A stretch of 64,000 nt of DNA from Laguncularia racemosa (taxonomy: Eukaryota; Streptophyta; Magnoliopsida; Myrtales; Combretaceae): assembly GCA_037954665.1 (NCBI GenBank), contig JBBMOL010000432.1, positions 62,001-126,000 of the forward strand. The letters are read 5' to 3'. Below, one piece after another: positions 22,904 through 35,034 of this stretch. Position 1 is the stretch's first letter. Each line of letters begins with the position of its first letter. A program made the translations under genes and the position numbers. The notes beneath the pieces are model-generated. The model did not search any database, was not told the DNA's origin, and worked only from the letters and a program-made list of their open reading frames with translations.

Positions 22904-23888
22904 TGATGTGCTCAAAACCACTTCCAAGCACAATCAAATGACTTAAGAAAACAAGTCTCAAGTCTCATACAAAACCGGTTCAATGGACTAGGAAATTGTG
23001 TAACCCTAATGAAACTTTGATGCAATCCAATGGTTCAAAAGATTCAATTAACTTCCACTAATGGTCAATTTCACTAATCAACAATAAGAACAAGATAATT
23101 ACACGTGAAATGGATGAAAAAGACAAGCTCAAAAAACCGTGAACTTAAACCCTTCCAACCATGCCAATTCATGCCAATCACTAAAGAGCAATTCGATCTC
23201 AATGAACAATCAACCATACAAGATGATTATCCACGAATTATAATCACCAATAAGTCCAAGAAAGATTCAACAAAGATGAATCAATATAACTCACAATTCT
23301 CCTTTGTCGCACTCGCCACAATTCCAATTCTTGGGTTGAAATTGATAAGAGGTTTGAACTAAGGATGAACCCTAATTCCACACGTGAAAGTGCTAGGTTA
23401 TTTCTGCAAAATATGGCCTCCTCAAACCCTCTCTTAAGAAAGTATTTATACTTGCTACTCTTAGGGTTAGAAAGTGGTCAAAATTACAAGTTTGCCACTT
23501 TTAAGGTGGATAATCCTAAATGAAAATTACAAGGAAATAAAAGTGTCCCAAAACCAAATACAACCAAAATAGTTCATAAAAGAAGAAATATATAAAAGAA
23601 ATGGTCTTCAAGATGCTGGTCTTCTATAGGATCCATCGGCCCAGCTCATCGCCGGTTTAGGTTGGTCCATGGATAACCCACAAGTTGAGTCTGAGGGAGT
23701 TTGTCCATTGCCCTATAAAATATGATAAGTGTGCCTGTTGGAAAACACAATACAAGAATAATAGAAAAGAGGTTAATATATAAATAATTCCGGGGTCGAT
23801 CTGCTCAAAATGAGCCCTTATCGCCAAAATTCGAATTCCTTTAGTTCTTACCCTAATGATAGGTCTTGTCGGATTTTGATTCCTATCA
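22904..23888 (-). repeat. P 5' LTR
   Basis: 985 bp, paired with 1371-2399. TATA palindrome at 23437-23456, GCCAC/GTGGC pair upstream. Shorter than the 3' LTR mainly through a gap near the duplicated start-site region. Confidence 0.95.
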
Positions 23889-24503
23889 CTAAGAGATACC
23901 GCTAGAATTTAAGCTAGACTTCTATTGTACCAATAATGAGGTTGAGTACGAGGTTCTCTTGCTTGGACTCATTTCTATGTATAATGTTAGGGCATCTCAC
24001 CGATGCATCTACGGTGATTTAAACTTGATTATCAAGTAGGACAATGACAAATTTGCTCTTAAAGAACCAGCAGTAGCACCTTATAGGGGTGTAGTGCAAT
24101 CTTTGGTCTATAAGTTCAATTTAGTGAGATATAAGTACCCTAAATGATCAACCAACCGTTATGTGGATGCACTAGCAACTTTGGCATGCAAAGCTCCCAT
24201 TCAAGCTAAAGAAAATGGTTTAAATATTTAAGTCATTAGAAAGCCTATTCCATGCATAACTTTGTAGCTGCTAGATGAACAAGAGGAAGTGCCAGATGAC
24301 TGGCATACTCCCATTAAGGCCCAGCTAGCGCATCCTACTGTAGCTTCTATAGCAACCTTAAAAATTTTTGTTTTCATTAATAACATCCTATACTTTAAAG
24401 GTCTAGAAGGCCTTTTATCATGATATATTTTTGCAAAGTAAGCATGCTTAAAGTTGGACAATTACCATAAAATTTGGTGTAGAGAAGAAAGCCCATCCCT
24501 ATA
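23889..24503 (+). pseudogene. Element A: rest of second RNase H
   Basis: Resumes right after the CTAAG duplicate. Reads FKLDFYCTNNEVEYEVLLLG, then GDLNLII, KFNLVRYKYPK and NRYVDALATLACKAP. These are the NNxAEYEAL and DALAxLA signatures of the second RNase H in Tat/Ogre-type elements. Several stops. Cut at 24503 by the solo LTR that follows. Confidence 0.85.
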
Positions 24504-25355
24504 TGATACGAACCACGCCAACCCGTGATGAAACCCAATACCAATATGTTTGGAAATTCGTTGCCTAAGACGCCCAAAAACCTAAAGTGGAAACTACAAC
24601 CCGTTGTCTATAAGCGAGACAAGAACCTTGGTATAAAATGAAGACGCCACAATCGGGATGAAAAACCGATTGATAAGTCGGGATGAACGCCACGGAAATC
24701 AATCCGATAAGTTCAAATTAGTTCTTGAAGAACTAAGAGAGGTGCCTCTCAAAAGTGTTTAATGTTCAAAGATGTAAAATTCTATGTTGTTCTAAACCCT
24801 AGGAGCTTTTATACTAGGGTTACAATTCGTGAAAAACAAGTCCAAAACGACGTAGCTTAGATAAGTTGCGTAAAAACACGAAAACAGAACAAGCTAGCTA
24901 GCAGGGGATACACGGCCGTGTACACGACTATGTACTTTGGCCGTGTACTTTTCTATGCACATTCCGGTCACATACACGACCGTGTACTTTTGGTCGTGTA
25001 CCTTCCTGTGGATTTGCTTGACTCCATACACGGTCGTGCCTTTTAGCCGTGTATCTAGCCGTGTATGATTCTGTGCAATCTTGGAATTCCTACACGGCCG
25101 TGCCTTGAACATACACGCCCTCTTCAACCCATGTCCGGTGTGACTTGTATAAAAGCAAGGGTCTTCCCATTGTTGTTTCAATCCGTTCCAACTTCATGAT
25201 TGCTCCAATCCTTTCTGGCTTCATGGACAACCTTTATCAACTCGTTAAGTGCTTCCTTCAATCGTTTCGCTTGATTTCTTGTGATCGGTCCAGGCGGCAC
25301 TTCAAGAGGATCCACATTTCTTCTTTCGGCTTGGCTCTCATCATGGATCTCGTCA
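24504..25355 (-). mobile_element. Solo LTR of family I in element A
   Basis: 852 bp from TGATACGAACC (plus view) to GATCTCGTCA, perfect TSD CTATA at 24499-24503 and 25356-25360. Same length as the I 3' LTR. The CACGACCGTG array is at 24905-25125. It also encodes the ITRNQAKRLKEALNELIK polyprotein tail on minus (25369-25178). Confidence 0.95.
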
Positions 25356-25360
25356 CTATA

Positions 25361-26573
25361 TTGTTGCATACAACGTACTAGGTATTATTGGTTGACCATG
25401 GCTAAAGATACTTCTCAAACATAAATGAGTTGTCTAAAGTGCTATGAGCTTCCTAATAAAGGAGAATACAATTTTGTGGCAAGTGCCGGTAATTATAGAT
25501 GCACCTACATAGACTATTTGAAAAATGGCATCTTGCTTAGAAATAACGCTGATGCCTACCAAGTAAAGCATAAGGCAAGAAAGTACATTATGCACGAGGA
25601 CCAACTTTATATGGTATCTTTCATGGGACTACCCCTTAGGTGCATGGTGCTACCTGAAGCGGAGATCGTACTAGTTGAAGCCCACTTCAGAGATGGTGGG
25701 GGACATCAAAGAGGTTGAAAGCTATACTACCATCTATTGGGCTTAGGGTACTATTGGCCTATAATGGCAAATGATGCATTCAACTTTACCAGGAGGTGTG
25801 TTGAATGCCAACAACATAGTAATGCAATCCATGCCCCCATCGTTACATTGTATAGCTTAACTACTTCATGGCCTTTCCATACATAGGCATTTGAGTTGAT
25901 TGGTTCAATACACTTACCATCTAAAAGATGTATTTGGATATTAGTAGGTGCAAAATGCTTTACTAAGTGAGTAGAGGCAATCCTACTAAAGAAAGCTATA
26001 GGACCAGTAATGTCAAGCTTCATGAAAGAACTTGCCATCTATCGCTTTAGAATCCTAAAGTGAATTCTTTGAAATAATGGCACACCTTTCATCAACTCAT
26101 ACGTACGACAACTATTGGCCTCTTATAGCATCAATCATGCGAAGTCTATGCTTTACTATCTAAAGGTAAATGGCTAAGCAGAAGCAACGAATAAGACTCT
26201 TCTAAAGGTATTTAGTCGTATGGTGCATGAAAATCATAAAGAATGGCATGACAAGTTACCATTGGCACTATAGGTGTACAGGACATCTAAGCGAAGCCCT
26301 ACTTAGGCCACCTTGCCAATTATTGATTGTGGTTAAGTGTAGCTTATGATTGTTTGGTTAGGAAGTGATCTTTTTAGCGTGGTGACATTGTACTTTATGC
26401 AACAGAGCATGTGCAACAAGGTATTCTAGCACCAAAATTTACACCAAAGTTAGAAGTCCCCTTCATAGTTCATGAAATCCAGAACAGTGGCTACTGCAAA
26501 CTAATGAACCCAACAACTAATAAAGTTACTGCATCTATCAATTTTCAATACATTAAAAAGTTTCATATGTGAA
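25361..26573 (+). pseudogene. Element A: integrase, decayed
   Basis: A zinc-binding half-module (YYWLTMAKD, then CLKC) at 25380-25450 is followed by an open stretch 25425-25718 with IDYLKNGILLRNNADAYQVK, LPLRCMVLPEAE and HFRDGGGHQ, then a second zinc module with TRRCVECQQHSNAIHAP (frame broken). The catalytic core follows with stops: LTTSWPFHT, AKCFTK, then NGxAEATNKTL and RMVHENHKEWHDKLPLAL. It ends PTTNKVTASINFQYIKKF. Typical Tat/Ogre integrase order, but with the zinc-binding part apparently present twice. Confidence 0.82.
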
Positions 26574-26986
26574 ATCAAATGATGTATTTGCAATTTATTA
26601 TGAATAATATTGCTTGGCTTGCATTATTAAAGCCTTTTTAGTGGTTTCTCTACTCTTTACTTATCTTGTTACTTCAAAGTTAGAGAGTTATCTTCTAAGT
26701 GCACAAACATGATTAACAACCACCTCTTATGCTGCTATCACATGGTCAGAGCAAGTGTTTCTAAGTGCACAATGAAATACTTAGCTTGCAAAAATGTATA
26801 TAACAATTCATAAATAAAGAATAAATGGTTATGTATTAGGAAATACCCTTTTAACCATTAATGCTATTGTGTTGAACTATGCAACAAACAATAGTATTGT
26901 TGCTTAACTATGATTGATCATTTCAACGATTTAATATATTAATGTTAGCAAGTGAGGGTTTTGCTTTCATATGTGACATGATAGCT
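26574..26986 (+). other. Element A 3' noncoding remnant
   Basis: 413 bp AT-rich, no coding pattern. An inverted repeat GCAACAA...TTGTTGC is at 26879-26903. No LTR of A could be identified before element B starts. Confidence 0.5.
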
Positions 26987-27622
26987 TAATGGGAATCAAA
27001 CCATTTCTACAACAAGACCTATTACCCGCGCAAGAGCCAAAGGACTATAGAGTCTTGCATTGAGAGTCTTTTTTGACCAAATGGAAATTGAAGACACTCA
27101 CATAGTGTCTTAATTCATTTTATATGATTGTTTTATATTTAATTAGGTACAATTATTAGTACTATAGGATGGCGACCAAACTAATTAGCAAATGGTTTAG
27201 AGAAGGGTTCATAGTCCATTTGTTGAACTAAAATAAACTATAGGGAGCCAACTATGTATTGTGTTTTTTTTTCTTTATTTTCTTATGCTTGTTTTTCCAT
27301 AATTAGGGACTATTATAAATACTTGTAAAAGGGACAAAAAAGGCACTTCATTTTCTGGTCAAGACATATACATGTGAATTGAGGGTTTTCTCTCTTTTCC
27401 ATACACTCTTATCAATTTTGTGAGATTTTGGCAAGTCAAGAGCTTGGATTATTGTGTGTTCCTTATTCTTCTAGTGTGTAATATTTAGTAAGAATTTGGG
27501 ATTTGTTTGTTATCTTGTTATTGGTGAATTATGCTTCTATGTGAAAGGGATCCTTCTATTTGGGGGTTGTCTAATTATTTCATAATTATATATGTGTTGA
27601 TTGTAATTGAATTGGCACATCA
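26987..27622 (+). repeat. B 5' LTR
   Basis: 636 bp, begins TAATGGGAATCAAACC (TG mutated to TA) and ends GGCACATCA. The first 40 bp resemble the C LTR (TGATGGGAATCAAACC). TATA box TATTATAAATACTTG at 27311-27325 keeps only one palindrome arm. The left edge is inferred from family resemblance since the mate LTR is absent. Confidence 0.75.
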
Positions 27623-27627
27623 CAATT

Positions 27628-27639
27628 TGGTATTAGAGC
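27628..27639 (+). promoter_or_regulatory. B primer-binding site
   Basis: TGGTATTAGAGC, five bases after the LTR; one base from the tRNA-iMet type. Confidence 0.85.
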
Positions 27640-28183
27640 ATTGGTTGAGAGAAGGGAATTGCAATGTGGAAGTTTTTATTTTGAATTGAGGAATTAGGGT
27701 TTATGCCCTGAAACTTCTTCAATTGTGTGATTGTGAATTGAAGCTAGGTCTATTACATGATTTGTGCTGTGATTCATTGGTCATTGTGAATTAAAATTAA
27801 AGAAAGGGCTAATTTAGGGTTATGCAATGGATGATTGGGTATACTTTCATTGATGTTATAATTGTATGATTGAGGAGTGAATGTGAATTAAGTGTTGTGA
27901 ATGTTTTATTGAATTGAAATTGAGTAGGGTTGAATTTAGGGTGTGTGTGATGTGGTGGTTGTAGCACACGTGAATGTGAAATGAGAATTGAGTAAGGAGT
28001 GGTTATTGGGTTATGTTGTAGTGCATGTGAATGTGAATTGAAACTTGAATAAGGAGTAATTGTTGGGTTGTGTTGTAGTCTACGTGGTTGTAGTTGGAAA
28101 TTGAATAAGTTTGATAGTAGGTGTGTCGTGGAGGTGTGATTGTGAGTTGGAGTAATTTTGTTAAAGATTTTAATTCAACAATC
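27640..28183 (+). other. B leader
   Basis: 544 bp of GT-rich noncoding sequence with repeated GTGAATTGA motifs; nothing else seen. Confidence 0.6.
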
Positions 28184-29552
28184 ATGTCAAATGATAGTGT
28201 GAATAGAGGAGTTGGGAATGAAGCTAATAGTCAGGTTGGAGGAGTAGGTCAAAGATGCCATGTTGCAGGTGGAAGAAGGGACTTAGAAGAACAATTACAA
28301 GAGTTAACCACTGTTGTTGCTAATCTAGTTACAATGGTTGACCGAATAACACTTCCCTAATAGTTAATGGAAAATCCACCAGTACCTCCACATTAGGTAA
28401 TTATTAATAATGCTCATAGGGAAGGAGCATTGGGAGGTAATAGGGGAAGGCAAATTGGAGGAAATTACCCTGCCTAACCAGAAGGAAGAGATGATAATTT
28501 TGAGAATGAATTCTATCCCAACCGTGAGTTTAGACCACCTAGGGGTTTAGAATGTGAAATTATAGATGCCTTCATTTGCTAAAAGAGGATTTGTAGAGGA
28601 TTATCTTGATTGGGAGGATAAGGTGGAAGGATTTTTTGAGTGCTATGAGATCAGCTATGAGATCAATGACCATACTTGAGTACCTTTGGCAGTAGTTGAG
28701 TTTACAATTTATGTCGCCTTATAGTGGAAGAACATTGTGGCTAGTAAGAGGAGAGACAGGGATGCTGAAATACATACTTGGCAAGAGATGAAATGGGTTT
28801 TGAGGAAGAGGTTTATACTAGAGCATTATAGGTAAGAGCTATTCATGTGTCTCTAAACATTGAGACAGGGAGGCAAAACCGTAGATGAATATCTTCAAGA
28901 GTTTAAAACACTAATGATTCAATGTGGCACAGTTGAACCACTTAAACAAACTATGGCATGATTTGTGTTCGGTCTGAAGTATGAGATTGCTTATATAGTG
29001 GAGCTACAGCGATATGATACCCTTCATGAGGCCATCTTGTTAGCTTTGAAAGTGGAGAGTCAGAGGCATTCTAACTCTTATAAAGCAGTGAGTAATAGGT
29101 ATGGATCCTCTAATAAACTGTATGGGCCAGACAGTAAACAAGTTAATAAAGGGGGATATAGTAGGAATGTGGAAAAGAATACAGTTATTCCAGACATTAG
29201 AGGGGAGAAGGAGTTTGCTGGAAAAGGAAAAGCAATTGCTGGGAATGAGAACAAACAGGTGATAGCTGGCTCATCAGGAGGAAAGAATTGCCAAGTCAAA
29301 TGCTTTAAATGGTTAGGTTTTGGACATATGGTTGCTCAATGTCCAAACCGAAGGGTGATGACTACCATGGAGGTGAAGAGTGAGGATGAAGAAGAAGAGA
29401 TGCATGGGCTAGCAAATTTATCAATTGTATTAGATGAGTATAATGGAGATGCATATGCTAAGGTACATGAGGAAAAGGGGAATGATCAGTATTTGGCCAT
29501 CAACATGTTGCGCAGGGTAATGACTACCTTTCCTGATAATGAGGAAGAATAG
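28184..29552 (+). pseudogene. B gag with damaged zinc knuckle
   Basis: ATG at 28184 gives MSNDSVNRGVGNEANSQVGG and LEEQLQELTTVVANL. Stops at 28361 and in several frames to 28964 disrupt the core, but FRPPRGLE, the LTLRQGGKTVDEYLQEF-like stretch (28858-28910) and FGLKYEIAYIVELQRYDTLH remain. The ORF 28965-29552 ends with a zinc knuckle written CFKWLGFGHMVAQC: the second Cys is Trp. The acidic segment EDEEEEMHGLANLSIVLDEY follows, as in C, E and Q. The Gag of this group would build the particle for the pol-less relatives. Confidence 0.85.
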
Positions 29553-30202
29553 AGGGAGAACCTATTTCATATTTCTTGCAGGGTCTAAAGTTACCTTTAT
29601 GCTTTTATCATTGATGGTGGTAGTTGCACCAATGCAGTGGTTGCTTCGCTAGTTAATAAATTAAAACTAGTCACTACTCCACATCTTAAGCCCTATAAAA
29701 TGTACTGGTTGAGTGAACAAGGTAGTTTGCATATCACTCAAAGGGCTAAGGTTCCATTTAACATATGGGAGAAGTACCATGATGAGATTGTTTGTGATAT
29801 TCTTCCTATGTGTACATCACACATACTACTTGGCAAACCTTGGTTATATGATAAGAGGGTGTTGCATGATGGGTTTAGGAACACCTATGTGTTCCAAAAG
29901 GAGGGTAAGCGTATTCTATTGAATCCCATGTCACTTACTAAAGTACAAGAGGCACAAAGATAAATTAATAAGACTGTTAAAAAGAAAACCTTATTTGTGG
30001 GACAACATGAATTAGAGGAGGCAATCCAAGAAGAGAGATCGGTGTATCCATTACAAATGAGATATGTGTTAGAAGTAGATGGGCGAGAACAATTACCGTC
30101 AGTTGTGAACCAGGTACTAGATGAGTACATGGATATATTCCTTGATGAGTTACCTGAGGGTTTACCACCTATGAGAGGCATTAAACATGCTATTGATTTT
30201 TA
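29553..30202 (+). pseudogene. B protease and protease-RT linker
   Basis: Retropepsin site IIDGGSCTNAVVASL at 29607-29650, then VPFNIWEKYHDEIVCDILPM, HILLGKPWLYDKRVLHDGFR with the ILLGKPW flap-end motif. A stop at 29961 precedes the linker YPLQMRYVLEVDGREQLPSV and LDELPEGLPPMRGIKHAIDF. The linker is what survives as the tail of P and R. Confidence 0.85.
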
Positions 30203-31506
30203 GCTTGGGTCAGTCTTGCCAGATTGGCCTACATATCGCATGAATCTTGAAGAAGTTAAAGAATTGAAGCGACAGGTGGATGAGTTGGTAGAAAGGGGTT
30301 TTGTCGGGGATAGTACTAGTCCTTGTGCTATTCTTGCACTTCTTGTTCCTAAGAAGGATGGCACGTAGAGGATGTGCATTGATAGTAGAGCCATTAACAA
30401 AATTACCGTCAAATACAAGTATCCTATTCTTAGACTTGATGATATGTTAGATGAACTGAATGGTGCATAGGTATTCTTTAAAGTGGATCTTAAAAGTAGA
30501 TATCGCCAAATTCGTATGAGGAATGAAGATGAGTGGAAGACCACTTTTAAAACATGATATGGTTTGTATGAGTGGATGGTCATGCCATTTGGGTTGACCA
30601 ATGCTCTTAGTACTTTTATGAGGCTGATAAATTATGTCATAAAAGAATTTCTAAGAAAATTTGTAGTAGTCTATTTTGATAACATTATAATTTTCAGTAG
30701 AAACATGGAACGCCATGTTGAGCATTTGTAGGCAGTCTTCTCAGTTTTAAGGAAACAACGGTTGTACGAAAATCTAAAAAAGTGTTCATTATGTTATCTA
30801 AGGTAACATTTCTTGGCTTAGTTTTGACTAGTTTTGGTGTAAGGGTGGATGAAGATAAGTGAGGGCTATCATGGAGTGGCTAACACCACAATTAGCAGCT
30901 GAGGTGAGGAGGTTTCATGGTTTGGCTTCTTTCTATAGGAAATTTATTAGGAACTTCAGTAGCATTGTTAGTCCATTGACTGAATTGACCAAAAAGAATG
31001 TTCCTTTTGTTCGGGGAGATCGAGCTTAGAAGAGTTTTGAGGAAGTGAAAGTGAGGCTAACTGGTGCTCTAGTATTAGCATTACCAAATTTTGACAAAAC
31101 TTTTGAATTGGAGTGTGATGCCTCTAGGGTTAGAATTGGTGTTGTGTTGCTGCAGGAAAGATATTTCAATGAGAAACTGAGTGGTACACCTTTAAACTAC
31201 TCAGTATATGATAAGGAGTTCTATCCCTTAGTGAGGGCATTGATGACATAGCAGCATTACCTTCTTCCCAAGTAGTTTGTTATTTATACAGACCATGAGT
31301 CATTGAAACACTTTAAAGGCTAACAACATTTGTCAAAACACCAAGCTAAATGGGTGAAATTCTTAAAGAGCTTCACTTATGTGATTAAGTATAGGAAGGG
31401 GAGCACAAATATTGTAGCTGATGCCTTGTCACGTAGGTATGTACTCATCACTTCTCTACAATCAAAGTTGCTTAGATTTGAATTAATGAAGGAACAACAT
31501 GTTCAT
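30203..31506 (+). pseudogene. B RT and RNase H
   Basis: RT motifs: RQVDELVERGFVGDSTSPCA, VPKKDGT then RMCIDSRAINKITVKYKYPI, KVDLKSRYRQIRMRNEDEWK, YGLYEWMVMPFGLTNA. The catalytic box reads VYFDNIIIFS, so YVDD has become YFDN. Frameshifts occupy 30780-31040. RNase H: ALPNFDKTFELECDASRVRI (31080), FNEKLSGTPLNYSVYDKEFY, YTDHESLKHF and KGSTNIVADALSRR (to 31437). The chain then enters LLRFELMKEQ and is cut by C at 31506. Confidence 0.88.
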
Positions 31507-32196
31507 TGATGTGCTTCACTTGTAATTATAATATATATAAAGGATGAGACAATAAAGAACCAAATCCTAAGCAAATTGGGCGTGAACCCCAAATCTTTAT
31601 GAGCCCTAAATAGCGTGTTCAAGAACATATATAACAATCCCAATTACACACTAAATATGATATACTAGTAATAATTGAAAACAACTTAAGAATGATTGAT
31701 ATAACTCACAATAATCTTTAAGCCAACTCGCCACAATTTCAAAGTGAAATTGATAAGAGTGAAATGGTGTGAAGAAGAAACTCTCCTACGACACAAGTTT
31801 GATTTTCTAATGTTCAAAAAGTCCCTTATAAACCCTACTTTACAAGTATTTAGACTTGTTCTAAATAAGGAAAATTTAACAAAAGAAAATACAAATAAAC
31901 ACAACATATGTGGCCGATTTCTAACAAAAGAAAAAACAAATGAAAAACATCATATGTGGCTGGTTTCTTTCACCTCCATGGAGAAATGTAGGATTGGTTC
32001 TTCTTTGATTTATGTAGGTCCATGAATAACCTACAAACCGAGCATTAGTGTATTTACTTGCTGTCTTGTAAAAAATCGATAGATGTACCTGATAAAATGC
32101 AAAACAAATATATAAAGTAAATAAAGACACTAGGTTAATGACTTTGGATTCTGTTCAATAACAGGTCCAATTGTTGACATGGTTTGCTTCCCATCA
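31507..32196 (-). repeat. C 3' LTR
   Basis: 690 bp, TGATGTGCTTC (plus view) to GCTTCCCATCA. TATA region ACAAGTATTTAGACTTGT at 31852-31869 (TATA mutated). Purine tract TCTCCTCAAGCCT follows at 32197. Confidence 0.94.
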
Positions 32197-32288
32197 TCTC
32201 CTCAAGCCTTTGAAAGATTTTTCCTCAAATCTAAGGGATCTTTTCCTGGACCGAAATCCCTTGTTTGCATGTGCTTGTTGCCTTAAAG

Positions 32289-33157
32289 TGATATGCTTCA
32301 ATTTCGGATGCAAATTACACAATGCTAATTGAGGAATCAATGAAACAGTCCCACAAGATGCATGACTCTAATGAGCACTTAAACCCTTAAGTTCAAGTGG
32401 CATCCACACAATTTACAATGACAATCACTTGTAATTCCGAAATTACACAAATGAACAACACACTTAGAGTCTAATTACTACTAAAATGGTGTAAATCCAA
32501 GCTTGTAAAATGAACCCTAAATGGCGTGAATCAAGAACAACATAAAATAACTAATTCCTTACCAGATATGACACACTAGTTGGAATTAGGATCAACTTGT
32601 AATTTGTTGATACTACTCACAACAAATCCAAGTCCACTCGCTATAATCCTACAGAAGAATTGTAAGAGTATTTTGTGAAAAAGATGGACACTCACATGAA
32701 AAGGTAGCCGAAATTACAATTTTCAAAAGTCCCCTCACGAACCCTCGTTAGCAAGTATTTATACTTGCTCGTATTAGGGTAAAATCACATGAAAATTACA
32801 ACTAAGCCACTTAGGTGGCCGGTTCTAAACAAACTTCACAAGTAAATAAAAAAGTCCTAAAAATGAATAAAAAGTGACCGGTTCAATAATAAAAACACAA
32901 GTACAAAAGATGGTCTTCAAAGAGTCAGTTCTTCAAGTCAATTGAGTTCATTGCAGACCATTGGATGTGAGTTCGATGATGTTCCTAATTTGATCAATAG
33001 TATAGGTTATTTGGCATCTCGTAAAGATTGACCACTGTACCTGCTATAGTGCAAATCAAACATTATTAGATAAAGAAATGAACACATGTGGACAATTTGG
33101 ATCATATATCCAAATCAGGTTTCTTGACTACTAGGACTGTAGGGTAGATTCCCATCA
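32289..33157 (-). repeat. Q 3' LTR
   Basis: 869 bp. Perfect TATA palindrome AGCAAGTATTTATACTTGCT at 32750-32769 and GCCACTTAGGTGGC at 32805-32818. Purine tract (plus TCTCCTCAGGCCT) adjoins at 33158. Confidence 0.95.
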
Positions 33158-35034
33158 TCTCCTCAGGCCTCTGAAAGATTTGCCCTGAAATCTAGGGGGT
33201 CATTTCTTGGACTGAACCTTGATGCCTATGTAGACCTGTTTGCCCGAGTGTTAGAAGAAACATAAGTAGTCTTGATTTGTTCTTGGAAAGAGTGCCCCTC
33301 TGAGGGAGACATAGGCGTCTCAATACTATCCGTAACCCTCCCTTTCGAATCATATAAGTGTTTCTAAATCTGTTATGTAACACCTTTCTATCAAAAATCT
33401 AGGGTCTACCCAACAGCAAATGAAAGGCACACATGAGAATCACATCACAAATGATCTCATCATGATATTTCTTTCCTACACTAATTGGCACATTTGCCCT
33501 TTGTGTAGCATGCATACTATCTCGATTGTCCAATTAAAGAAAATTGTAAGGGCTAGGATGTGGACTAGTGATTAGTTGTAATTTATGTACTAATGTAGCA
33601 GATATGACATTAGTGCAACTACCACTATCAATGATTAGTACACAAAGGTTACCTCGGATCCTACAAGATGTGTGGAATATGTTCTCTTTGTTTGTCCCTG
33701 GCATCTGGAGATATAGTCAAAACCCCGTGCAACACATTAATAGGTAAATACTATTCACCCGTTTTATCTTCATGTGTCTTAACGTACTCCTGCAATGCTA
33801 TAGATAGGTCTGTAGGCTCAACAGATTCTTTTTCATCCTCTTCTTCTTCTTTAATACCCTCAATGACTGTCATGACTCTCTTATTAGGACACTGTGCAAC
33901 CATATGTCAAAATCCCATGCATTTAAAGCATTTAATTTGGCACATTTTCCCACTAGTTGATCTCGGTACAGTTTGCCTAATATCAGGTCCAATTACCTCT
34001 TTGCCGTTCCTAGAAATCATCTTCTCTCTATTTGTGCTAAGGGTAACTTTATCTACTGCCTTGACAAGTTCATTTGCTCCCTTTGGTCCACCTAACTAAC
34101 CATCAGCCCCCATGGGCCTAGTAGTAGTACTAGGCTTGCTACCAGTAACCCGAAATGGATTGGATCACCTCTGCCTTTCCACTTTCAAGGCTAACTGTAT
34201 AGCCTCATCAAGTGTACTGTATCTCTAAAGCTCAACTACACAGGCTATCTCATATTTCAACCCAGATATAAAACGTGCTAGGTTTTGCTTAGGAGGCTCT
34301 ATTGATCCACATCTGATCATTAAAGTTTCAAATTCCTACACATAATCATCCACTGTCTTGCCTCCTTGTCTCAAGGTCTATAGATGCATAAAGAGTTCCT
34401 ACCTATAATGCTTAAGAGTGAACCTCTTTCTCAAAACCCTTTTCATATCTTTCCAGGTAAGAATTTCAGCCTCTCCATACCTCTGCCTGCTGATCATCGA
34501 ATGTTTTCACCATAAAGCGACATACTTTATGAAATCAACATTAGTAAGTTGAACTCGGGTGTTATTATCTATCTCATAACATTAAAAAAGGCCCTTAACC
34601 ATATCCTCCCAGTTTAGATAGTCATCTGCTGAACCCTTGCCATCAAATGCAGGCATTTGCAGCTTCACATATTCTAGGCCCCTAGGTGGCTTGAAATCTC
34701 TGTTTGGGTAAGGATTGACCCCAAAGTTATCATCCCTCTCCTCCCTATAGGGATGATGATCTCTTTCCATTCTCCTTCCCATGTTTCCTCCTCCTACCGC
34801 TCCTTCTCTTCAAATGTTTTGAGAAGCTATTCTTGGTGGTGCCTAAGGATTTGCTACTGGTGGTTGTGGCATTATCATCCTGTCTATCCTTGTTGCTAGT
34901 GTAGCAACAATGGTAGTGAGGTCCTGAAGTTGTTCATCCAAAGTTCTCTTACCTGTAGTATGGTGACCCTGTCCTCTACCAACTTGGCTATTGGCCTCAT
35001 TGCCAATGCCCCCATTCACGCTATCATTTGACAT
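33158..35034 (-). pseudogene. Q gag-protease
   Basis: ATG at 35034: MSNDSVNGGIGNEANSQVGR, RTLDEQLQDLTTIVATLATR. A core fragment MPAFDGKGSADDYLNWED lies at about 34650, and a zinc knuckle near 33890-33950 reads CFKCMGF, stop, HMVAQC, so one Gly codon became TGA. The retropepsin region near 33600 (IIDSGSCTNVIS) is followed by YDEIICDVILMCAFHLLLG-like sequence and VLHNRFRNTYM (33383). The tail SFQEQI, DPLDFRANLSEA runs to the purine tract. At least ten stops or shifts. There is no RT or integrase. Confidence 0.82.

Larger units (their letters stand above)
1371..23888 (-). mobile_element. Element P: gag-only Ty3/gypsy-type LTR retrotransposon, split by H
   Basis: Bounded by two LTRs (1371-2399 and 22904-23888) that read TGATAGGAATC...GAGCACATCA on the minus strand, with perfect 5-bp TSD CTAAG at 1366-1370 and 23889-23893. 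Element A resumes in its second RNase H immediately to the right. The tRNA-Met PBS is beside the right LTR and a purine tract is beside the left, so the element reads leftwards. P's own internal sequence is only about 2.6 kb (2400-3415 and 21284-22903): leader, gag and a tail, with no protease, RT, RNase H or integrase. The remaining 18 kb is the later insertion H. It is non-autonomous; TR-GAG-type elements are the closest described class. Confidence 0.92.

Noticed and set aside
31744..32025. 93-codon plus ORF
   Set aside because: Lies wholly inside the C 3' LTR; not preserved in the paired LTR at 39534-40207.
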